Assembly (NCBI GenBank): GCA_050084515.1
Contig: CM114272.1
Span: 35,092,001-35,156,000 of the forward strand
DNA from: Blasia pusilla
Lineage: Eukaryota; Marchantiophyta; Marchantiopsida; Blasiales
DNA length: 64,000 nt
Direction of reading: 5' to 3'
This document shows positions 10,287-21,062 of the stretch, in pieces; within the stretch, counting starts at the first letter, position 1; each line of letters begins with the position of its first letter. The translations under genes and the position numbers were made by a program. The notes under the pieces were generated by a model. The model worked only from the letters and a program-made list of their open reading frames with translations, ran no database searches and was not told the origin of the DNA.

Positions 10287-13224
10287 AAGGGGAGGGCATT
10301 TTAGACACCACGTGCTAAACCAAAGAGATGTCGATTGCTACGAGACGTAGCCTTCCTATAATATTATAGATGTAGGGGCTACTTTGATATATATGATTAT
10401 GAATAAATTTCTAAGTCAAACCTTACAAAATGTTGGAATTTACTTGCGTACTCTAAAATTTTTTCATGATAATTTTTCCATAGAATTATCTAGAGTAGGT
10501 CATAGGAGTTGAATAAGCATTACAATTGGAAGCCATGTGATTCAAATGAAAAAGGGGACAACACATATAATATGGTTTATAAAGTGATTATTGGATGAAA
10601 ATATTATTATTTATACATGTCACTATATAAAATTCAAGAATAATTGAAATAATTTTGAAAATAATTCATGAATTCTTTTTATCTTTTTCATATTATTGTA
10701 TATTGGAAAGTGCGCATTCATTTTTTAAAACTCTTTTCATAATCCTCCCTCCTTCAACAATTTAATAAATAATATTACTCAAAGAAAAATACATAAAATA
10801 AAAATTAATTCAAATCCGTGCATCTATTGCACATGCCTAAACACTTAAATGATGATTTAGACCTATGATTGGCCATTTAAAAAAGATTCTGTCCTTCCTA
10901 AAGGGACCTTTTGTTTAGTTAGATGGAAGTAGCGTGAACGCATCTCCCGCTTCACGCGAAAGAATCGCTAGGCACCTCTGCCGGGCCTCCGTATTTCAAC
11001 CGCGGTTGTACAGGCCGGGTCCGATTCCGCCCGTGATATACCGCGTGGAAGTTGCCACGGAAACGAAAGGACCGCAGGGTCCACGGGATCTCCGTTCACG
11101 TCTAATAAAATCTGACGGTCGGCCGATTAAGCGACGCCGGACGGATTGCCGTGTTGGCATATGGCGCGCTCCCCGCGGTGACGTGCCGGGAACATGCTGT
11201 GGACTGCGATGAAAGACGTACTTCTTCAGGCTCCTGGGTCGACGAAGACCGTCGATGATCCATCTGTCTTAACTCGTGGCTCATCCACGGCCTCATCGCG
11301 AGTTTTACCTCCGAGTTTCGTGATCGTCGGTCCAGCACTGGACCGTGCCCCGTGAACGGAACTACGAAGATTGCGGTCCAAGAAACCTCGTTCGTGGCCT
11401 TCCCTTTGTGCTTCCCATGAGCTGTATCAAAAAATTACTACTTTTAGATCTTTCGGTCTTAAGCGTTGGATAACATGAACACACCGCAGTAGCAAATGTT
11501 TGCATGAGTTTGTAACTAAACTAAAATTAGTCGGCTGCGTTTGCGAACCAAAATTAATTTCAAAATATCATAATGTGTGGTTTTCTTCGAGAGGGTGAAA
11601 AAAAATAATTACAAAACATGCGAAAGATTAAGAAAAAAATATCAAAAATAAATTGTATGATAACATTCTAATTTTCAAAATATTTTCATTTTTGACGGAA
11701 ATTTCTAGAATATTTTATTTCGCTAAATTTTTTTATCCCATCATAATTTTTTTAAAATTTTTTTTTCCGAAATAATACCCATTAATAAGATCCTTACTTT
11801 TTATCAATAAAATTATTGATCTCTTGCATTAAAATTCATTTTTAGTCATAAAAAATTAAAGAAAATTTCATTTAGTTATTTCAATAAAATGATTGATTAA
11901 GCAAATAAGATATGCCCATAATAATATATATATCAACGGACGCTGGCAGCCGACCCCGTCCATCTAACCCGGGTTATCGCACCGGCTTGCGTTTGCCGGG
12001 GCGGTATACCGTTAGTGCGGAGGTGGGTTTGACCAAGTCCAAACGACCCTGGGTCCTTGAAACGCAGTACCGACTGTGCGAGGTACCGCCGAGTCTGGGG
12101 TGCGATAGTGACAGTCCCGGTCGCAGGATGCGTTTGTACTGGCGACGAAAGACGCCGCGACTGAGCCCGTGACGGTGGGAGACATCCCTGGATCTCAGCA
12201 TCTGACGGTGGCGTGAGGCGAGGGATAGCAGTCCCGCCATCTTAAATTTAGCCTGAGTGGGAGTTTAGTGTTCGCTGTACACCCCGAGGAGCGAGGGACC
12301 TTTTAGCGGGTATTCTCTATATTCGGTGGAGTAGGGCGGTGGCTGGCTGGTCATGCGCGCCGGCTGTTACAGGGACTCCGACGGGCGAGGGTGACGGTGA
12401 TTAGGAGATGATGAGCTGGATGGGGTGGCCCACATAGGTGCCGCGTGGTGGTGCATCGATGTCCATTCTTTTTTTTTGTTTGATTGCTCGACAGAGTTTT
12501 AACTGCGGTTAGGATGATGGTCGAATGGGAGGCAGTCGTCTATGCTGTGAGTCAGGTTAGGGTTAGGAGGTCGGCATTCATATCGGCCGATAGGGTAGAC
12601 GCAGTCGAGGATCGAGAAGGCAAGACCTGACCTTCGCTGACTGAGGGAAAGTGGTGACAACAATTGATGGCATGGTGGGCCCGCGCCGACCTGCACGCCA
12701 GCTCATCCTTGCTTGTCGCGTTGGCGGCTAGTAGGGTGGACTAGGCATAGCGACGGAAGGAATTCTTACCGCGGTGACTGGCAGAAGCCGTCGTCAAGTG
12801 GGAAGCGCGGGCGGGGCGTGCGCGTTCATGGGCCTACCTTCTAGAACAAGCTTCAAGCGCGGGGCGGGGGCGGGGTCGAGGGAGGAAACAAGAGGAGGGC
12901 CGCAGCGCTGAGCAAGGCCATTTCCCATTTTCACTCGTGGAGCTGAGCCCTGCTCGAGGCGCAGCAGGACTCATCATTCTGAAACAGCCTCATTAGTGGC
13001 AGTTCCAATCGAGTTCGCCGTGTTACGATACTCGCTGCCTCGACAGGACTGCATTCGGGATTGAAGGTGACGACTAACGTCGCAACAGGAAGAGAAAATC
13101 TAAACAAGGTCGGGAGTGGCGAGCTCTAAGAGTTTCCTAGGGAAGCTAGTCGGGAGAAGTTCGAGGAGAAGGGGCTGGAGTTCGTCGCTGTCGAAGAGGT
13201 TGGAGATTCCGTTGATTGAGGGAG
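10287..13224. other. Spacer with alternating AT-rich and GC-rich blocks upstream of the DUF1677 gene
   Basis: 10300-10900 and 11400-11930 are AT-rich with no gene. 10930-11400 and 11930-13224 are markedly GC-rich, with several short open frames on both strands but no domain, no codon pattern I trust and no exon structure. The GC-rich block next to 13225 most likely holds the promoter and 5' untranslated leader of the DUF1677 gene, but I cannot place a transcription start. Confidence 0.5.
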
Positions 13225-13758
13225 ATGGCATCTGCAGTGGCTGTGAACCAGAGTGGAGAAGCCTTGTACAGAGGAGTGTCTGAAGGCACGGGCCTTGTAG
13301 CCGCCAACATAGCGCGATCTACATTGGCTGAGGAGTCGGAGCAAATGCAATCCTGCGAGTGTTGTGGTCTTTCTGAGGAGTGCACCCGAGCATATATTGC
13401 TCGAGTTCGTACTCTTTTCTGTGGTCGTTACGTCTGTGGACTGTGCGCTGAAGCTGTGAAGGAGGAGCGAGGGCGCCTGGAATCCGCATCTATGGAAGAA
13501 GCTCTTCGATCTCACATGGTCGTGTGCGCTCAATTCAATGAAGCTGCGCGTGCAGACCCATTGGTGCAGTTGGCTGCCGTGGCTGAGCTAATGCGCCAAA
13601 TCCTGCGCAAGAGTGTTGAAGGGGGGAACGTACCCGATTCCCCTGGCTCTCCTGGCTCCCCGAAACGCAGCTTGAGATTGCAGAACTGGCGTCGAAGCGG
13701 GGCACCTCTGAGAAGCTCTAGCTGTATCGCCTTCAAGTCCACGACTGAATTTAGTTAG
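13225..13758 (+). CDS. DUF1677 family protein (plant-specific Cys-rich protein)
   Basis: A single uninterrupted frame encodes 177 residues, starting at the ATG that gives MASAVAV. Residues 42-85 carry the plant DUF1677 signature: paired cysteines at 44, 46 and 47, then EECTRAYIARVR, then C66, C71 and C74 in CGRYVCGLCAEAVKEE. The spacing suggests metal binding, but this is an inference. A helical segment follows at about 85-130 (SMEEALRSHMVVCAQFNE). The C-terminus is basic and Ser/Pro-rich, with SPGSPGSP at about 139-146, and is probably disordered. I see no signal peptide or membrane segment. The biochemical function of the family is unknown to me. The gene stands alone, with long GC-rich flanks that may be untranslated leader and trailer. 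Confidence 0.88.
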   Translation: MASAVAVNQSGEALYRGVSEGTGLVAANIARSTLAEESEQMQSCECCGLSEECTRAYIARVRTLFCGRYVCGLCAEAVKEERGRLESASMEEALRSHMVVCAQFNEAARADPLVQLAAVAELMRQILRKSVEGGNVPDSPGSPGSPKRSLRLQNWRRSGAPLRSSSCIAFKSTTEFS

Positions 13759-16700
13759 CATTGATCGCTCTGCAGTGGGATTCCCCGCTACTGGAGAGCG
13801 GTAGTGAGAAGTTGCAATTGAAGCAGAGGCCGGTGGTTGTTTGCGCCTCTCTAAAGAAGTTTATTGCCATCGGATGTCGTTGCCCGTGTACAGATGGAGC
13901 GGCTGCACCACGACGTTTCTGAATAGTTTATTGTGTTGGAGTGCGAGGTCAGTGTAAAGGCCTCATGGATCCGTTCTCGAAGTAATTGTGTCAGGATCAG
14001 CTGCCTTGAACAGCACGGGAGAAGATCCTGTTCAGGGTTTGAAGTGTTTGGTGTTCACCCTTAGTTTCGGCACTAGGAAGGAATTGTGCACTTCTTAGAA
14101 CATTCGAACAGTAATGAATGGAGCATGAACGGAGTAGGCTGGCCTGAGCAAACCGTTCGAAAATTAAGTGCGATGGGTCTTAGAGACTTTGACATCAGGC
14201 AGGGAAGTCGGCAACGAACTCTCGATTGGTTCATGGAGAAAGTGTAGCGGTGATACTACCCGTTCGTCATCGCTACGTAGATATTTTGGTTAATTTTTTG
14301 GATAGAGCTTTCTGTTCACTCTCTCGGAGATCGACCTCCTATTCTGCTGAAGCTTTCATTTTTCTGCCACACCAAGAACATGCTGGCTGGCGGAGATGTG
14401 GCTCTGAAGTAAGCTGGGAGCCTTTTGTGTTCCTCCAGGATGTGGAAGTACATCAGTCGGTCTGAACAGGGATTTTCAGCAAGTGCTATTCCGCAGAAGG
14501 TTCTCTCAACTAGACATAGCATTTGGTGTGGTCGTTTAAGGCAGACTAAGCTTTTTGTAGTTAGTTGGGGCCACGTAGGATCGGGAAGCGTTTATTCTTG
14601 ATCAGCTAGGAAATCGGCGTATGGACCGGAAGCCGATTGGCAGTGCTGGCAAGTGTACATTTGACTGTGGCCTGCACTGCCTTGATCTGAAGAAAGTACT
14701 CAGGCAAGGTTACGCCAAATTTCACTGGGCCCTTGTGTGCATGTGGGATGAGGACAAAGATGTAAGCCTCGACTTGACCTGCTGAAGGTGGAGAGTCGGG
14801 CCCGGGTTCTGTTCCTGGCATGGACCGGAATACTGTTGCACGTTACGCGGTGTAGCACATTCACTCAAATAACAACTATGGTTGGCAGGTTACGTCCTCT
14901 TCGGGACGCACCTATCGCAGGGTGATTAGGACATGTTCTGAATACAAGGCCGGACGAATCGACCTTGGCCGACGAACCGAATTTTCATGCTGCTATCTGA
15001 GCGCATGGAGAGCTACTTGGCATAGAGCGCCTTCAGTGACTCGTTCAGTTTCATTGCCGGCCTAGTAATTCGATGGAGAGGAAGCTAAATCTGTCGGATT
15101 CCGAATTAGTGGCGGGCAGCCGATCCTCTCATGACGAAACTGTCTGGACATGAAGCTGTCTTTTTCACCACTATCTCTTGTAATATACCTTATGTGAAGT
15201 TTGTAAAATTTCTTCAGCTTAGATGAAGGCATTACAGGTTTACAATCAAACCAAAATTAGTTATTAACTCTTCAATGTTGAAATCTGATTGATGGTGTGA
15301 CTGGAAGTTTGAATGCTGGCGTACGTCTATCTGTATGTTTTTTCATTGACAGTGCCTTCATTGTAGGCAACATATTTATTTTGGGCTTCTTGCATTGTTC
15401 ACGAAAAATCGTTACTCAATTTCTTTCAATGTTGTGGCAAAGAGTCCCAATTTTGGTATGAGGGTGATTCTGGAATTCTGAGGTCTCTTTCACCCTCCTG
15501 TCTCAGCTTTCGAAAATCGCTACCCAATTTTCTTCTCGTCTAGAGCCCCAACATTGTTAAGGGGTCGTTCTAGATTCTGGGATCATCTCTTCCGTCGAAG
15601 ATTTCGACATCCTGACAGTCATTGCGAGTCCTGGAATCGGATGAGTGGTGAAAATGTGGTGACTAGGACGAGAAGTTTTCTTTGATAATAATTGCCCTGA
15701 ACAGCGGCAGGAATCTGTTCAAACAGCGTCGTTGCCGTCTTCTTACTCACGACCACCGAGGAATTAGTCATAGAACAGCTGTTACGAGTATGTGGAGTGC
15801 ATTTACTTTCACCACGAATATTCCCTAGTGGTCTATCGTAACAAGCAGCGAGATTTCTTTGGAATTGCCGCCGAGAAAGCTTTACATGATGAGTGTTGTC
15901 GGTTGCGGACGCAAAGCGCTCTCAGTTAGTCGAACGCCGCGTCCTTAGTGAATTCAATGTTCTCCGAATGTTCCTTGATTTTCCTACGCTATTGTAGCTT
16001 TGGCCCTACCTGATATCACGTAGTGGTCATCATTCACCTGTGAACAGAAAATTTGTGTAAGATCCTGGTTGTTGTTACCGGCGTTGATACGGCCAATTGT
16101 AACTTGATATTGGGGAAGAGACGTGCACAAGAGCTGAGGCTGGGGAGTCATCTAAGCTGCATGGATACGGGTGATCACCGCGGGATGTGGTGAAAGCTCA
16201 GACATACTATGCTACACAGAAACCAACTCACACACGGATGCCAGAGGGTTTGGCTCAGCAAGTCAGTTACAATTCCTAAATGTGAAGCACAAAATTGGAT
16301 ATCCTTATTGAGCTGACTGTTCCGACTCTCCCTCCTTGTTTGTCGAATGATATTACAACTCCATCAAGGACTTTGTACGACTCCCAGGTATTTCATATCT
16401 GCTCTTTACGGCGGTTCAAAAAGTCTGCATATCATTCAACACAAGTTCTTCGCCACGAAATGCCGAATTGGGTCCGTGAAAGCAGCAGGAAGGCGCGTTT
16501 CTACTCGAAGGGATCAAACCATGATGCTCCGACGCACAGCAGATTTCTACTTCCATGTGATACTCTGAGGGATTTCCCAAATGAAACGGATAATGATTTT
16601 GGGTACGAAAGAGGGTGTAGCACGTGGTATTAGAAGCTCGCAGTTGACAACGTGTTTCCCTTCTATCGCGTGGAGCGGCAGGAATCTATGGTGCCGAAAT

Positions 16701-18209
16701 TTCCGGGCGTGCGTCGAGTATCGGGAAGATTACCCATTCGCAAGATGGACAGGTTGTTGTCTTTCTATCCACCGGTTCTGAACGTGGAATCTCCTTTCCT
16801 GTTTGCATAAACAGCTAAGGTTTGCTCCTTCGTGTTGGTGACCCTTTCCCTTGGCAATGAATCATCTCTACATCTTCTTTCAGAAGGGATTGCATATCAA
16901 CGCTCTCCTCCGGGCTCGAACTCGAAGAGTGAGTCTCCGAAGGTTGTATGAGGGGCCGCTGTGCAGTCGGAGGATTCAATCTCACCGCTCTGAAGATTCC
17001 AAGAGGACAGCTCCATCCCATATTTGTGTGCCCGCCGATGGGGATCCTCTAAAACGGAGGACGACATATATGCAAATACGAATGGTGACGCTGCTCCCGG
17101 GCAAGTTACGGTGAGCTCAACTTCGGCCCAACGTAGGGTGCAGCTGGTTGCCATGCCAATCTTTGATCCGATGAAGTTATGTTTCGCACATTTGTGTGCA
17201 ACATGCAATTGCGGACGTACATATTGAGAACATTCCGGGAAAAAGTGAGCTGTAATCTTCTCTGGGGAATCCGAGGAGAAGGAGATGGTGGCGGAATCGG
17301 GTACGGCCACTGCTAGGGATGAGAGGGGCTTGTCTTCGGCTAAATGGAATACGAGCTGGCATAAGTGTCCACGACGTCTTCAGAGCTTTTGTTTTAAAAT
17401 GCTGCAGCCACGACATGAGATCATGGACAAGGAGTATTACGTGAAGTGAAGGTTTAACAACTCCAACTCTTCTTTCCTTGAGGACCTTGACAGAGCCATG
17501 CCGAGATTCTAGACTGGTCTGTACGATAATGTTCGATGACTGACAAAACTCTCGTGACTCACATCTGCCCGTGCTCAGGCTCCTAGGGCTAAGAATCCTA
17601 TCACCTGGCTCCTGAGCTCCTCGTCCGCCGTTTCTTCTCGTATGCAGGATGTAGGAGGTACAGTCGAGGATGAACTTACTTTCTTGCGAGTACATGATTG
17701 TCGTGTCATCCGACGACTTGGATCCCTTTTCGAGAGGAAGGAGTGAGAAGCACAGAAACACAACGCAGTCGGGCAATCATGACATCATTCCTTGGAACGA
17801 TGCAATATACGGAAGTACTTATATCGAAAGACGGCTTGACAGTAGGTGTCATGTACCCAAAAAAACGTCACACAGCTCGTTCTTTATCACTGGAAGGCCC
17901 GGTTCCGAAATCATTCAAAATCCCGAAATGAAATCCGGCAGTCCTGGATTCCCTATGACCAGATCCAACCACATCTTGCACTTGACGAAATGAGCTGTAA
18001 TGTAGAGGATTCTGCTGTCCTTAGCTTCCCGGGTCACTTCCCCCTCCTTCCTCTCGGTCGCAGGGGGAGGAGGGGAAAGACCCGGAGGGAGGAAAGGGTA
18101 GGTGAGCAAGGGAAGCGGAGAATAGCAGACGCCTGCAGAGGCTAATTATCGATCCGGCTTAGGTTGATCCCGCGAGCGGGTTTCGAGAGAGGAAGCGTCT
18201 GCGTCCGTC
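13759..18209. other. Region between DUF1677 and EG16 genes; no supported gene
   Basis: The first ~1.4 kb after the DUF1677 stop is of mixed composition, has no open frame worth calling, and may be the 3' untranslated region (a T-rich stretch begins near 15170). The rest contains scattered open frames up to 199 codons on the minus strand (17177-17776). They have no domain, no conserved motif and overlap frames on the other strand. 18040-18180 is purine-rich and GC-rich and probably contains the EG16 promoter or leader. Confidence 0.5.
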
Positions 18210-18842
18210 ATGGCTCTCAGCATCGACTGTAGAGAGGTGAGGTCGCTGCCGGAGTTTGCTGTGGATTATGGTCGCGAGGCCCTGGAACACGATGACGAGA
18301 AGAAGGAGATTTCCTTGACATATGATCACAGAGGTGGGGCGCGGTGGAGGAGCCATGTGAAATTCCAGTCGGGGACTTTCATTGCCAGGATCAAGAATCC
18401 GGATGGCAACACCAGCGGACTCAATACGAACTTTTACCTCTCTTCTCTGGAGGGAGACAAACATCAGGACGAGATCGATTTCGAATTTCTCGGTCAAGAC
18501 AAGCGCATTGTGCAGATGAATTACTACACCGTCGGGATCGGGAATCGCGAGGCCATTCATCATTTGGACTTCGATTCTTCCGAGGATTTCCACGAGTACA
18601 CCATCCGATGGCTTCCCAACTTGATCGAGTGGCTTGTAGACGGGAAGCTGGTCCGGACCGAGAGAAAGCTCGAGGGCGGGAGCTTTCCCCAAAAGCCTAT
18701 GTATTTGTATGCATCGATCTGGAACGCTGGTGACATTGACAACGGACTCTGGGCCGGCACTTACTCTGGCTGTCACGCTCCTTACGTTTGCAGATACCGC
18801 AACGTTTTAGTGCCCGTGGGCTCATATTCCACGCCTTCATAG
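18210..18842 (+). CDS. EG16: GH16 endo-beta-glucanase, EG16 type
   Basis: An intronless frame of 210 residues. The catalytic GH16 motif sits at 87-92 as DEIDFE followed by FLG: E88 is the expected nucleophile, D90 the assisting acid and E92 the acid/base. Around it are family features: GGARWRSHVKFQSGTF, SGLNTNFYLSSLEG before the active site, then HEYTIRWLPNLIEWLVDG and MYLYASIWNAGDID. The end, GTYSGCHAPYVCRY, is typical of EG16 rather than XTH proteins. The C-terminal XET_C domain of xyloglucan endotransglucosylases is absent, as is a secretion signal, which matches EG16 enzymes (about 200 residues, hydrolases of beta-1,4-linked glucans such as mixed-linkage glucan and xyloglucan). The alternative, a truncated XTH, is less likely because both ends are natural for EG16. 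The lack of a signal peptide leaves its cellular place open. Confidence 0.9.
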   Translation: MALSIDCREVRSLPEFAVDYGREALEHDDEKKEISLTYDHRGGARWRSHVKFQSGTFIARIKNPDGNTSGLNTNFYLSSLEGDKHQDEIDFEFLGQDKRIVQMNYYTVGIGNREAIHHLDFDSSEDFHEYTIRWLPNLIEWLVDGKLVRTERKLEGGSFPQKPMYLYASIWNAGDIDNGLWAGTYSGCHAPYVCRYRNVLVPVGSYSTPS

Positions 18843-20735
18843 CGCGGGGATCGTAAGACCGGAAAATCTTCGGTGCGCTCTTGTTCCCGAACCGAGCGAC
18901 TGAGGAGTCAAGCGATCGGCTGTTGTGATCTTCCACGCTAGTTCTCGTCCCGGTTGGGAGATCAAGAGATTAGAATCAGGATCTGAGCAGAGGAAAGCTC
19001 TGGCCAAATCCTTGAAGTTTTCGTTGAGCGCATCACGCCGTCGTAGCTGCGGTGGTTAGGATCATACCTTCCGTGCAAGCAGTTCGCAGTTCCTTGCAGA
19101 ACAAGTTTGTTGCATTGAGATGGCGAACGCAATCCGTTTCCTCCAACTCGCATGATTGTTCCTGTGCAAAGGACCGCCGTAAAGACGTGAGGGAAATTGG
19201 AAGCACTTTTACAGATGCACATATTTTCAGAAACTCTGTTGTAGTCTGGTCGGTGCTTTTCTTTCGTGGTTTGGGTTTGCATGGGGACCGCATGTGCTAA
19301 GAGGGCCGTCACTCTCTTTGCATGTGACAAATCTTACCATCAAAACCTGCGGTTTCCTTCCACAGACAGACGCAAATAGTCACACCTCACGATCTTCTGC
19401 CGCAGGCGACACCTTTGATCATCTGGTCCCGTCGCTGTTTTCATCTCGGAGAGAACGAAAGAGCGTAAGTTGCGTTTTAGGTTTCAGGTAGATTTCTCGC
19501 AGAGCCCCCCATGCACAAGGAGATGCGTTACGATCCGCATCTCATCGTTACCATCTCGTCCGGCTGCTGCAGTTTCCATCGAGGAAGGCAACAAATCGAT
19601 GCTTCACGATCTGGGCCATCGGTGAACGCACTTCCGGAACTTCGTTATACTGAACGGCACTTACATCTCGTACTGAAGGGTTTCGCACGGAAACCGCAAC
19701 TGATGAATGCAACTGAACACTTCCAAAACAGATATCGCACCACTTTCTACTTGTGAGAATCGGTGCTTCATGTACCCGTTGGAAATCTGGATCCCATGGC
19801 CGAAGTATACGAGCGTTTCTGCTACCCTGTCAAATGGTAAAATACACTTTATAATTTATGTTGTCCATTCAAAAAACTTCTTTAGGGATTCTTAAGAACA
19901 TGCTAGTTAATACATCATTTTTGTAATAATTAAAATTTTTTATTGTAAAAACTAGTAAGATATAAAAAAAGTGTTTGAATATTTTTTGTTAGTTTATACA
20001 ATTTCATTTTTTTTTTGCAACATTTAATTATCACGTGTGGAACATAAATATGTTTACAAATAAAAAAACACTCACTTTTCAATCATAATATATATTTTTA
20101 ATAAAAAAGTAGGAATAATAACATTTCACTTTTTTAAAATAATTCAAATAATATCCTACTCCCCTAAGTAATTCCACCTTTTCATAAAATTTTAAATAAT
20201 GCATACTCCCCCCTAGGGAACACATATCCACTTGAGTATTTGAGACTCAACTCAAGATTTTCGGTTGCAAACCTAATGTTGTGAGTGTTTTGAGGTTGAA
20301 TTATATAATATTCCCACCAATGTGCCCTATTCAAAATTGATTCCATATCCCTCCTTCCCTCTCCCATAAAAAAAATTGTTTTTTCAAAAGAATCCCTTAT
20401 GAAGCTCTCTATTATTGAAAATTTATCCTTTTCCCTCTTCCCCATTCCTTATTGAATTAAAAAACAAACTACTCATTATGAAAATCTCCATTTTCTCTTC
20501 TTTGCTCAGATCATGACTTCATTGTCTACTTCTATGGTGATGTGACAAGGGTAAAATCCATCATTTGTGATTTTGGACTCCATTATGGGTACTTTTTGAG
20601 CAAATGAAAGATGTTGTGCAAAATTTAAACCCATACAACAAAAATCGAAATAAAAATGACACACTGAACCAATTCTAATGTTGAATCTACACGTTGTCAT
20701 GAAGCCACATCGCGCCTTTGTCATAAGGGAATTAT

Positions 20736-20748
20736 GACTCTAATACCA
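20736..20748 (-). promoter_or_regulatory. Primer binding site of a decayed LTR element
   Basis: On the minus strand the sequence reads TGGTATTAGAGTC, a one-to-two-base variant of the initiator Met-tRNA primer site. The sequence to its right (from about 20749) would be the end of the 5' LTR. It contains GGGCTCAACATGAGAAAGATGG, also found near 41112. No coding remnant is recognisable to its left, so only a fragment of the element survives or the rest has decayed. Confidence 0.5.
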
Positions 20749-20880
20749 AGTTCTTTCCAAACCTTGAAGAAAGAGTGTTTCGTGGGCTCAACATGAGAAA
20801 GATGGGTTTTTAAAAGCCATCTCTTCAGCTCTTATATCCTAGAGAAGAGCCGAATGAGCTCTCATCCAGCCCCCATGATT

Positions 20881-21062
20881 CTCCCCCGTCTTTTACTCTT
20901 GAATCATCCATGCTCAAATTGCCGACATGGTAGATCCAAGCACAAGACACTAGTGACGATGATTTTGGTGCCTCCCTCATCTTATACTCTTGAATCATCC
21001 ATGTTCAAATTGCCCCCATGGTAGATCAAAGCACAAGACACTAGTCACGATAATTTTGGTAT
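20881..21062. repeat. Tandem duplication, period 91 bp
   Basis: Two adjacent copies share CTCTTGAATCATCCATG, CAAATTG, ATGGTAGATC and AAGCACAAGACACTAGT; the anchor GAATCATCC is at 20901 and again at 20992. Copies differ by several substitutions. No coding content. Confidence 0.85.

Noticed and set aside
13126-13533. 135-codon minus-strand frame opposite DUF1677
   Set aside because: Antisense shadow of the conserved Cys-rich frame; Ser-rich low-information product.
17177-17776. 199-codon minus-strand open frame
   Set aside because: No domain, low-complexity composition, overlapping frames on the other strand, no splice or start context; most likely chance in GC-moderate DNA.
18159-18776. 205-codon minus-strand frame antisense to EG16
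   Set aside because: It is the reverse shadow of a strongly conserved GH16 coding frame and has no features of its own.
18210-18842. Naming the GH16 gene an XTH
   Set aside because: No XET_C domain and no signal peptide; the C-terminal GTYSGCHAPYVC pattern fits EG16.
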